Source: an uncultured Clostridia bacterium (lineage in GTDB: Bacteria > Bacillota > Clostridia > Oscillospirales > CAG-272). From it: a DNA stretch of 5,253 nucleotides. The notes beneath the pieces are model-generated. The model made no database searches, was not told where the DNA came from, and saw only the letters and a list, made by a program, of their open reading frames with translations. Where the stretch lies: positions 1-5,253 of the forward strand of contig CALDMI010000410.1 of the NCBI GenBank assembly GCA_937914815.1, given 5' to 3'. Positions 1 to 4,815 of this stretch are shown here, piece by piece. The position numbers and the translations under genes are program-made. The first letter of the stretch is position 1; every line of letters begins with the position of its first letter.

Positions 1-627
1 GCTTGAAAAAATGTTTTTAACTCCGTTTTGTGCATCGTCAAAATTTCCTTTTATGCCGAACACGCCGAGATTTGCGCCCTCCTGTGTCTGCATTTGGAGT
101 TTTTGCACGCTGCTTACTCCGTCCGTCGGATAGAACACGAGGATTCCGACGCCTGGTATATCGCGGTATCCCTCGAGAGCCGCCTTGCCGGTATCGCCGG
201 AGGTTGCGGTCAGTATGAGGGCGTGCCTTTTTTCTCCGCGTTTTTTCATCGCTCTGACGAAAAGACGGGGCATAAGCTGAAGTGCCATGTCCTTGAAGGC
301 ACATGTGGGACCGTGCCACAGCTCAAGCATGAATGTCATATCATCAAGCTCAGTAATCGGAGCCGGCGACGGAGAAAATTTTTCCTTGCCGTAGACACTC
401 TTCGCGTCGCACAGTAATTCATCGTATGTATAGTCCGTCAGAAAGAGCGAAAGAATATACGCCGCCCTTTCGCTGTAATTCATCCTGCAGAGCGCTTCTA
501 TATCGTTTTTTTTGAGTACGGGAGTTGCGGCAGGGAGATATAATCCCCCGTCCGGCGCGATTCCCGCTCTTATAGCTTCGGCGGAGGACACCTCCTCCGG
601 AAAGCCACGGGTGCTTTTGTATTTCAT
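1..627 (-). CDS. thrC: Threonine synthase, N-terminal 209 residues (cut by window edge)
   Basis: PLP-dependent enzyme that converts O-phosphohomoserine to threonine and phosphate, the last step of threonine synthesis in the cytoplasm. My translation opens with MKYKSTRGF, a start typical of the family. It carries HGPTCAFKD with the predicted PLP-binding lysine at residue 112, and LTATSGDTGKA (139-149), the serine/glycine/threonine loop expected to hold the cofactor phosphate. GNFDDAQNGVK near the cut matches the GDFDACQALVK stretch of E. coli ThrC. The frame is open through all 209 codons to base 1, and the C-terminal half lies outside the window. The start at 627 is supported by GGAG seven bases upstream. 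It follows yraN by 54 bases on the same strand with no terminator between them, so it may be the last visible gene of the lepB-rbgA-rnhB-yraN transcript. A riboswitch or T-box is not seen upstream. Family call is firm. Confidence 0.95.
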   Translation of the reverse strand, partial: MKYKSTRGFPEEVSSAEAIRAGIAPDGGLYLPAATPVLKKNDIEALCRMNYSERAAYILSLFLTDYTYDELLCDAKSVYGKEKFSPSPAPITELDDMTFMLELWHGPTCAFKDMALQLMPRLFVRAMKKRGEKRHALILTATSGDTGKAALEGYRDIPGVGILVFYPTDGVSSVQKLQMQTQEGANLGVFGIKGNFDDAQNGVKNIFSS

Positions 628-681
628 TGCAAGTCTCCGTCGGTGCCGTCCCGCGCTGTGCGGTGAGCCGCTGTAATCCTG

Positions 682-1131
682 TCAGCGCCGTCGGCTCCGC
701 GCTTTTTCTTTGAAGTAATCTTTTGCAGCGCTTCCATCAAAGGCACCTTCTATGTGATGTATCCGTTCTGCCGAAACTTTTCCTGCGTTATCTGCGAGAT
801 AAACCTCTATAACATCAAATCTTATGTGCCTGTCGGATTTGTGAGAATAGTTATATCCGGTGGCGGCGCGGATGATTTTATACTGCTTTTCTTTTGTTAC
901 TGCGGCGCATGGCGGGAGGTCATATTTGTTGTTTTGGGTCGGGGTTCGGGATTTTACCTCTGCAAAAACCGTGTAGTCCTTGTTTTCGGCGATAATGTCG
1001 ATCTCATATCCGCCGGACACATAGTTTCTTTCGAGAATACGGTACCCTTTTGAGATAAGATATTCTGCCGCCGCCTCTTCGCCTATGTCTCCGCGACCAC
1101 GCTTTTCGGTTTTGATTTTTAGTATCTGCAT
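682..1131 (-). CDS. yraN: YraN/UPF0102 family endonuclease-like protein
   Basis: A 149-residue protein of the UPF0102 (YraN) family, which has a restriction-endonuclease-like fold. Its cellular role is poorly defined, with recombination or DNA processing usually suggested. The N-terminal part has the family pattern GEEAAAEYLISKGYRILERNY (residues 17-37, first part GEEAAAEYLISKGY). The putative metal-binding core is YEIDIIA plus EVKSR, giving E43, D45, E58 and K60 in PD-(D/E)xK style. The family's usual GxGEID reads GGYEID here, a mild change. RFDVIEV (104-110) is the expected later strand. Length is slightly above the usual 115-130 because of a basic tail ending KARSRRR. The start at 1131 lies eight bases after the rnhB stop, and an in-frame TGA just upstream excludes a longer form. 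No clear Shine-Dalgarno is visible, so translation may be coupled to rnhB. The yraN-after-rnhB order is common in Firmicutes and supports the call. Confidence 0.9.
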   Translation of the reverse strand: MQILKIKTEKRGRGDIGEEAAAEYLISKGYRILERNYVSGGYEIDIIAENKDYTVFAEVKSRTPTQNNKYDLPPCAAVTKEKQYKIIRAATGYNYSHKSDRHIRFDVIEVYLADNAGKVSAERIHHIEGAFDGSAAKDYFKEKARSRRR

Positions 1132-1139
1132 ATTACATG

Positions 1140-1739
1140 TTAATTGTCAAGAAATTTCAGGAATGTGCGGCGGTGAATAGGGGACGGACCGTATTTTCTG
1201 ACGGCTTCCATGTGTTCTTTCGTCGGATATCCCTTGTGCCTTGCTATTCCGTATTCCGGATACAGCTTGTCCTGCTCCGTGCACAATCTGTCACGCGTCA
1301 CTTTTGCGAGAATTGAAGCTGCGGCTACGGATGCGCTCTTTGCGTCCCCCTTGACTATGGTTTCGGTGGGAATATTGAACCCGCGGGAGCAGTTTCCGTC
1401 TATCAGTGCAAAATCTGCCGGAACCGCGAGTTTTTCGACCGCACGCCGCATAGCGAGCATTGACGCATTCAGAATGTTTATCTCATCGATTTCGGCGGGT
1501 GAAGCTTCGGCAATTCCGTAAGCTATGGCATTCTCGGTTATCAGGGTATAGAGTTTCTCACGCTTCTTTTCGGACAGCTTCTTCGAGTCGTTCAGTCCTT
1601 CTATTGAAAAATCGCAGGGAAGTATCACTGCCGCCGCGACTACCGGACCGCAAAGTGGACCGCGCCCCGCCTCGTCGCAGCCGCATACGGCGGCGTAGCC
1701 CTCTGCGTATCTTTTTTTCTCGTATTCGTAATCAGGCAT
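1140..1739 (-). CDS. rnhB: Ribonuclease HII
   Basis: Cytoplasmic endonuclease that cuts the RNA strand of RNA-DNA hybrids and nicks 5' of single ribonucleotides left in DNA, starting ribonucleotide excision repair. The 199-residue protein is full length for the family. All four acidic residues of the two-metal active site are visible: D22 and E23 in CDEAGRGPLCGPVVAAAVIL, D114 in ALIDGN, and D132 in VKGDAKSASVAAASILAKV. The motif NDSKKLSEKKRE (50-61) and the C-terminal KYGPSPIHRRTF (183-193) are also typical of RNase HII rather than HIII. The start at 1739 has GGAG six bases upstream. It sits 20 bases after rbgA and 8 bases before yraN on the same strand, the common order in Firmicutes. Nothing looks damaged. 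Confidence 0.97.
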   Translation of the reverse strand: MPDYEYEKKRYAEGYAAVCGCDEAGRGPLCGPVVAAAVILPCDFSIEGLNDSKKLSEKKREKLYTLITENAIAYGIAEASPAEIDEINILNASMLAMRRAVEKLAVPADFALIDGNCSRGFNIPTETIVKGDAKSASVAAASILAKVTRDRLCTEQDKLYPEYGIARHKGYPTKEHMEAVRKYGPSPIHRRTFLKFLDN

Positions 1740-1759
1740 ATTTTTCTCCGTCCTCTTTG

Positions 1760-2629
1760 TCAGTGGGGAAGTTCAAGCGTTATTCTGCCGATTTTACCGT
1801 TACGGAATTCCTCGAGAAGCATATCGGCACACCTCGATGAATTTATTTCTCCGCCGGAAATGAGCATTCCGCGCTTTTTGCCTATGAGATTGAAGAGATC
1901 GTATCCGTCAAGTCCGTCAGCCTCCTCCGGTGTCAGCTTGTAGCGCCCGTAGAAGTCGCTCTTCGCACATTCCGCGAGCCTTTGGCAGAGCACCATTGCA
2001 ATCTCTTCGGTATCGAGTATTCTGTCGCGTATTGCTCCGGTTATTGCGAGATTCTGTGCGACACGCTCATCTCCGAGCTTCGGCCACAGTATTCCCGGCA
2101 TATCGAGAAGGTCCAGTCCTATTTCCGTCGGAATCCATTGTTTTGCGAGAGTTACGCCGGGGCGGTTTTCCACCTTTGCGCGCTTTCCGCCCGCAAGACG
2201 GTTTATAAGTGATGATTTACCGACATTCGGAACACCTATAACCATTGCGCGGAGTTTTCGCCCCTCCATACCCTTTGCACGGTATCGCTCGAGTTTTTCA
2301 CTCATGAGGTCTGCGACCGCTGCACGGAGTTCTTGCATGCCCTGACCGCTCAGTGAGTCGGTCGCAACCGCCCGGCGGTTTTCCCCGGTATAGTATTTAA
2401 GCCATGCGGAGGTTGCCGCCGGGGAGGCAAGTGACGCTTTTGTCAATGCGATAACCGCCGGCTTTGTGCCTATTATCAGATCTGTTTCCGGGTTTCTTGA
2501 GCTGTAGGGAATCCTTGCGTCGATAACCTCTATTACGAGGTCGACATCCGGCAGGCTCTCCTTTATCACCCTCCGCGCCTTTGCCATGTGCCCGGGAAAC
2601 CAGTTTATCGGGTTCTTATTTTGCTGCAT
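1760..2629 (-). CDS. rbgA: Ribosome biogenesis GTPase RbgA (YlqF)
   Basis: Circularly permuted GTPase needed in Bacillus subtilis for a late step of 50S subunit assembly. The 289-residue protein is full length. NWFPGHMAKARR (9-20) carries the histidine H14 that corresponds to the catalytic His9 of B. subtilis RbgA. VIEVIDARIPYSSRNP (32-47) is the hallmark stretch before G4. In permuted order there follow G4, G1 as GVPNVGKSS (132-140), G2 around PGVT (157-160) and G3 as DMPG (176-179), then LWPKLGD and TGAIRD. The helical C-terminal domain includes KKRGMLISGG (251-260), as in the family. The oddity is G4: where NKxD is expected (LNKAD in B. subtilis) this protein reads LTKAS (62-66), losing both Asn and the Asp that normally selects guanine. 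The start at 2629 has AGGA eight bases upstream. It is 33 bases downstream of lepB and 20 upstream of rnhB. Confidence 0.96.
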   Translation of the reverse strand: MQQNKNPINWFPGHMAKARRVIKESLPDVDLVIEVIDARIPYSSRNPETDLIIGTKPAVIALTKASLASPAATSAWLKYYTGENRRAVATDSLSGQGMQELRAAVADLMSEKLERYRAKGMEGRKLRAMVIGVPNVGKSSLINRLAGGKRAKVENRPGVTLAKQWIPTEIGLDLLDMPGILWPKLGDERVAQNLAITGAIRDRILDTEEIAMVLCQRLAECAKSDFYGRYKLTPEEADGLDGYDLFNLIGKKRGMLISGGEINSSRCADMLLEEFRNGKIGRITLELPH

Positions 2630-2662
2630 ATTTTAGTTCCTGTCAGTCCTATGGAGCCCTTG

Positions 2663-3640
2663 TCATTCAATTTTTCCGAACTTATCAAAGGGGTAGAATC
2701 GGACTATGACCTTTCCGAGAATTGCGTCCTCACGCACGGTGCCGAACACCCGTGAGTCTGAGGAATTGTTTCTGTGATCGCCCATGACGAAAACCTCGCC
2801 CTCAGGGACCGTGCATGACATCGGTGTATAGACATAGATATCGGAGTCGATATTGACATAATCCTCTGTCAGCTCCTCACCGTTTACATATACTTTGTCG
2901 GCGGTTATTTCCACGGTATCACCGCCGAGAGCGATAATGCGCTTTACTATCGGCTTGCGGAGCCCTGTGGAATAATCCTCGCAGACTATGACATCTCCGC
3001 GCTTTGGAGTGTAAAATGCGTCTGATATTATAAGGTGTTCGCCATTGTGAAGTGTATTTTCCATCGAGCCGCCCTCGACCACGGAGTGACGGAAAATGAA
3101 TGTTGTCAGAAGGAGCACAATAACGAATGTAAAAACAAAAAGCTCTGCGAAGTCGAAGCGGTTGTCGACACGGCGCGGGTGCTCCGGGTCATATTTGTTG
3201 TCGGTTTTTGCCTTGTCACAGATCGGTTTGTTATCCGCCGCGAGCCTTGCAATGTCGCCTATTACATCTCCGGGCTCTTCCTGAACGCCTGTTTCTTCCT
3301 CAGCGTTACTGTCACCGTCCGACAGCGGGGGAGAATCCGCAGCTTTCTCAGTGCTATCGCCTGCATCGTTGTCGGAATTTCCCGGCGTGGAGTCGGCAGT
3401 CTGTCCGGCGCCATCGTCGCTTTCTACCGCTGATGATTCCTGCGTATCCGTTCCGTCAGCCGAGTTCGGCGTATCTGTTTTTTTCGCGGTGACTTCTGAA
3501 TCGTTTTCCGGCGATTCAAATCCGTTATCCAGTACTTCATTTACAGTGTCGGAGACGCCGATAGAAAGAGACGGGACACATGTATCGTCATCTTTTTGGT
3601 TCAGAAGTTCTTCGGCTTCTGTATCTTTAGGGTCGGTCAT
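2663..3640 (-). CDS. lepB: Signal peptidase I with a long acidic N-terminal extension
   Basis: Membrane-bound serine protease that removes signal peptides from exported proteins on the outer face of the membrane. With the start at 3640 the protein has 325 residues. Residues 1 to about 160 are low-complexity and rich in Asp, Glu, Ser and Thr. A single membrane span follows (164-183, FAELFVFTFVIVLLLTTFIF). The catalytic domain has GGSMENTL with nucleophile Ser192, RGDVIV (214-219), IVKRIIALGGD with general base Lys233, and GDHRNNSSDSR (287-297). This is the Ser/Lys Gram-positive type, but typical members are 170-200 residues because they lack such an extension. The frame is open up to an ATG at 3709, but that ATG and the one at 3682 overlap the likely promoter, while the ATG at 3640 has GGGAG nine bases upstream. 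The extension is predicted to be cytoplasmic; its role is unknown. rbgA follows after 33 bases. Confidence 0.95.
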   Translation of the reverse strand: MTDPKDTEAEELLNQKDDDTCVPSLSIGVSDTVNEVLDNGFESPENDSEVTAKKTDTPNSADGTDTQESSAVESDDGAGQTADSTPGNSDNDAGDSTEKAADSPPLSDGDSNAEEETGVQEEPGDVIGDIARLAADNKPICDKAKTDNKYDPEHPRRVDNRFDFAELFVFTFVIVLLLTTFIFRHSVVEGGSMENTLHNGEHLIISDAFYTPKRGDVIVCEDYSTGLRKPIVKRIIALGGDTVEITADKVYVNGEELTEDYVNIDSDIYVYTPMSCTVPEGEVFVMGDHRNNSSDSRVFGTVREDAILGKVIVRFYPFDKFGKIE

Positions 3641-3649
3641 GTCCGTGTA

Positions 3650-3654
3650 CTCCC
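3650..3654 (-). promoter_or_regulatory. Ribosome binding site that sets the lepB start
   Basis: On the minus strand GGGAG lies nine bases before the ATG at 3640 (MTDPKD). The two upstream in-frame ATGs at 3709 and 3682 have worse placement because they overlap the -35 and -10 boxes of the likely promoter, so this site favours the 325-residue protein. Confidence 0.7.
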
Positions 3655-3680
3655 AAAAAATCAATAATACTTCACTTTCC

Positions 3681-3709
3681 ATTTTAACACACGCCTCCGA
3701 AAAAAACAA
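3681..3709 (-). promoter_or_regulatory. Sigma-A-type promoter for lepB-rbgA-rnhB-yraN(-thrC)
   Basis: Read on the minus strand, TTGTTT (3704-3709) and TAAAAT (3681-3686) are separated by exactly 17 bases. A TGT precedes the -10 box, making an extended -10. Transcription would begin near 3674, leaving a leader of about 35 bases before the lepB ATG at 3640. No other promoter is obvious within the downstream genes, so it probably drives the whole leftward set. The boxes are read by eye. Confidence 0.6.
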
Positions 3710-3731
3710 GTATGGGAGAAAGTATTTTCAC

Positions 3732-3747
3732 ATTGCACGCATGCAAT
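3732..3747. repeat. Palindrome between the divergent lepB and rplS promoters
   Basis: ATTGCA, a CGCA spacer and TGCAAT form a perfect 6+6 inverted repeat. It lies about 22 bases upstream of the lepB -35 box and 54 bases upstream of the rplS -35 box, in AT-rich sequence. A second GCAAT occurs just beyond it at about 3752-3756. It could be an operator, but a 6-bp arm is short enough to arise by chance, and no regulator is encoded nearby. Confidence 0.3.
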
Positions 3748-3801
3748 TTTCGCAATATTTTTGCTTTTTCGGTTAAGATTAAAAAAAATATGTGAAAACT
3801 A

Positions 3802-3830
3802 TTGATTTTCTGTGCCTTACATGGTATAAT
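3802..3830 (+). promoter_or_regulatory. Strong sigma-A-type promoter for rplS
   Basis: TTGATT (3802-3807) and a consensus TATAAT (3825-3830) are separated by exactly 17 bases. TGG before the -10 box gives an extended -10. A poly-A tract (about 3780-3789) lies upstream, like an UP element. Transcription should begin near 3837, giving a leader of about 90 nt before the rplS ATG. The strength suits a ribosomal protein gene, and rplS has no co-directional gene immediately upstream in this window. Confidence 0.8.
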
Positions 3831-3840
3831 CACTATATCT

Positions 3841-3922
3841 GTGCGTATGCCGTATGGTGACGCAGGTGTATTCAGAACAGTCCTCTGCGTAGCTCCGCAC
3901 GAATGTTCGCAGTATAGGAGGG
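3841..3922 (+). promoter_or_regulatory. Structured rplS 5' leader, candidate L19 autoregulatory leader
   Basis: The leader can fold with an outer helix GTGCG (3841-3845) with CGCAC (3896-3900) enclosing an inner helix ACGCAG (3860-3865) with CTGCGT (3885-3890). The CTGCG strand could instead pair with a second CGCAG at 3908-3912, four bases before the AGGAGG ribosome binding site (3916-3921). CCTC at 3882-3885 could also pair with GAGG of that site. Ribosomal protein leaders upstream of L19 are known in Firmicutes and usually act through binding of the protein to its own mRNA. I cannot match this one base by base to the known L19 leader, so the assignment rests on position and visible pairing. 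No U-tract is present, so translational control is more likely than attenuation. Confidence 0.45.
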
Positions 3923-3929
3923 CCATAAA

Positions 3930-4271
3930 ATGGAGAAGATCCAGGCTTTTGTAAATGAGCAGCTTAAAACTGAGGTTCCTCAGTTTGCTATCGGTGACGG
4001 CGTTAAGGTTTATGTCCGTATTACCGAGGGCGAGAAGGAGAGAATACAGCTCTTCGACGGTACCGTTATCGCAAAGCACGGCGGCGGTATATCCGAGACT
4101 TTCACTGTAAGAAAGATTGCTTACGGTGTAGGCGTTGAGAAGACATTTCCTCTTCATTCCCCGAATGTTACCAAGGTTGAGGTAGTGCGTCAGGCGAAGG
4201 TCCGCCGCGCTAAGCTCTATTACCTCCGTGACAGAGTGGGCAAGGCAGCGAAGGTCAAGGAAAAGATCTGA
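3930..4271 (+). CDS. rplS: 50S ribosomal protein L19
   Basis: Protein of the large ribosomal subunit, located near the interface with the 30S subunit. The 113-residue product is full length and closely follows the family: [17 protein letters not shown] (38-54), [20 protein letters not shown] (57-76, residues read without a break in the frame), SPNVTKVEV and the basic C-terminal [20 protein letters not shown]. The start at 3930 has AGGAGG eight bases upstream. It is transcribed on its own from a strong promoter and ends 16 bases before a perfect terminator. In many Firmicutes rplS lies after rimM-trmD and is followed on the same strand by lepB and/or rbgA. Here those genes are immediate neighbours but divergent, and trmD is not next to it. 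Confidence 0.98.
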   Translation: MEKIQAFVNEQLKTEVPQFAIGDGVKVYVRITEGEKERIQLFDGTVIAKHGGGISETFTVRKIAYGVGVEKTFPLHSPNVTKVEVVRQAKVRRAKLYYLRDRVGKAAKVKEKI

Positions 4272-4287
4272 TTTTCCTTGTGTGCCT

Positions 4288-4326
4288 AATAAAAAACAGC
4301 CGCTCTTACGACGGCTGTTTTTTATT
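4288..4326. terminator. Bidirectional intrinsic terminator between rplS and hit
   Basis: A perfect 15-bp inverted repeat: AATAAAAAACAGCCG (4288-4302) and CGGCTGTTTTTTATT (4312-4326) around a 9-base loop. The G/C core CAGCCG is followed by six T residues on the plus strand and, by symmetry, on the minus strand. It lies 16 bases after the rplS stop and 27 bases after the hit stop, so it can end both converging transcripts. Confidence 0.93.
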
Positions 4327-4353
4327 GAAAATCTTCTTACGGCGTGCTCTGTA

Positions 4354-4692
4354 TCAGCACATTCTTTCTGCCAGCTTTTCGCCGCCGAGTATATGAAAAT
4401 GCAGATGATGGACAGACTGACATCCGTTTTCTCCGACATTTGATATAACGCGGTAGCCGTCAGAGAGTCCGAGGAGCTTTGCAATCTTCGGTATGGCGAC
4501 GAGAACCTTTGCAACGGTGGCAGAATTTTCATCTGTCACACTGTCGAGTGATTCGATATGCGTCTTGGGAACGACAAGACAGTGCACCGGTGCCTGAGGG
4601 TTTATATCGCGGAATGCGTAACAGTTATCATCCTCATACACCTTTGTTGAGGGGATTGTACCATTGATTATAGAGCAGAAAAGACAGTCCAT
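4354..4692 (-). CDS. HIT (histidine triad) family nucleotide hydrolase, HINT-like
   Basis: Small cytoplasmic protein of the HINT branch of the histidine triad family, which hydrolyses nucleoside phosphoramidates and similar adenylyl conjugates, usually as a dimer. Its natural substrate in bacteria is uncertain. The 112-residue protein has the N-terminal CLFCSIINGTIPSTKVYED (3-21; C3 and C6 as a CxxC that may bind zinc). FRDINPQAPVHCLVVPKTHI (27-46) is the family core. The triad is in GQSVHHLHFHILGG-type sequence (90-104, here NGCQSVHHLHFHILGG), with H96, H98 and H100; H98 corresponds to the nucleophile. The C terminus stops soon after LGG (EKLAERMC), without the WPPG-like end of HINT1. The start at 4692 has AGGAG eight bases upstream. 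It is a single gene between its own promoter and the shared terminator. Confidence 0.94.
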   Translation of the reverse strand: MDCLFCSIINGTIPSTKVYEDDNCYAFRDINPQAPVHCLVVPKTHIESLDSVTDENSATVAKVLVAIPKIAKLLGLSDGYRVISNVGENGCQSVHHLHFHILGGEKLAERMC

Positions 4693-4743
4693 TTTCAGGT
4701 CTCCTTTTTTCGTCCGGTTAGCCCGGGAGTTATTTGTGAGACC

Positions 4744-4772
4744 ATTTTAACATACTTTTTTCCGTTTTGCAA
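4744..4772 (-). promoter_or_regulatory. Sigma-A-type promoter for the HIT gene
   Basis: On the minus strand TTGCAA (4767-4772) and TAAAAT (4744-4749) are 17 bases apart, with TGT before the -10 box. The 11-base stretch TGTTAAAATGG is identical to that at the lepB promoter. Transcription would begin near 4737, about 45 bases before the hit ATG. Part of the 4758-4787 inverted repeat covers the spacer and -35 box. Confidence 0.6.
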
Positions 4773-4787
4773 TATATAAACGGAAAA
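4758..4787. repeat. Perfect 10-bp inverted repeat in the divergent hit/FkbM-like intergenic region
   Basis: TTTTCCGTTT (4758-4767) and AAACGGAAAA (4778-4787) flank a 10-base AT-rich centre, TGCAATATAT. It overlaps the spacer and -35 box of the hit promoter and lies 28 bases before the start of the rightward gene. Neither strand has a gene upstream that would need a terminator here, which favours an operator or leader element. TATAAA (4775-4780) inside it could be a weak -10 box for the rightward gene, but no good -35 box accompanies it. Confidence 0.5.
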
Positions 4788-4800
4788 GGCACCCGCAAGT

Positions 4801-4807
4801 AGGGAGG
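4801..4807 (+). promoter_or_regulatory. Ribosome binding site that sets the start of the FkbM-like gene
   Basis: AGGGAGG is eight bases before the ATG at 4816 but only two bases before the in-frame ATG at 4810. Spacing therefore favours 4816 (MKSGSF) over 4810 (MLMKSG). Confidence 0.7.
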
Positions 4808-4815
4808 ATATGCTT

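Noticed and set aside
28..417. Plus-strand open frame of 129 codons
   Set aside because: Antisense to threonine synthase, whose family motifs occupy the minus strand throughout this stretch.
660..671. Small hairpin GCGG-TGAG-CCGC between yraN and thrC
   Set aside because: Only a 4-bp stem without a following T-run, so it is not a terminator.
754..1053. Plus-strand open frame of 99 codons rich in hydrophobic residues
   Set aside because: Antisense to yraN; the hydrophobic look is a by-product of complementing a charged protein, and there is no ribosome binding site.
3641..3709. Upstream in-frame starts for lepB at 3709 (MFFSEA) and 3682 (MESEVL)
   Set aside because: They overlap the likely -35 and -10 boxes, so the transcript would begin after them, and the ATG at 3640 has a well-spaced GGGAG.
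3035..3776. Several plus-strand open frames across lepB
   Set aside because: They are shadows of the biased, acidic lepB coding sequence; none has recognisable motifs.
3844..3856. Direct repeat CGTATG-C-CGTATG in the rplS leader
   Set aside because: Two 6-base copies are too short to be more than coincidence and form no helix.
3684..4532. A 282-codon minus-strand open frame running across rplS, its leader and the terminator
   Set aside because: It is antisense to rplS, crosses a strong promoter and a terminator, overlaps the HIT gene, and its translation shows no recognisable domain. The L19 frame explains the sequence.
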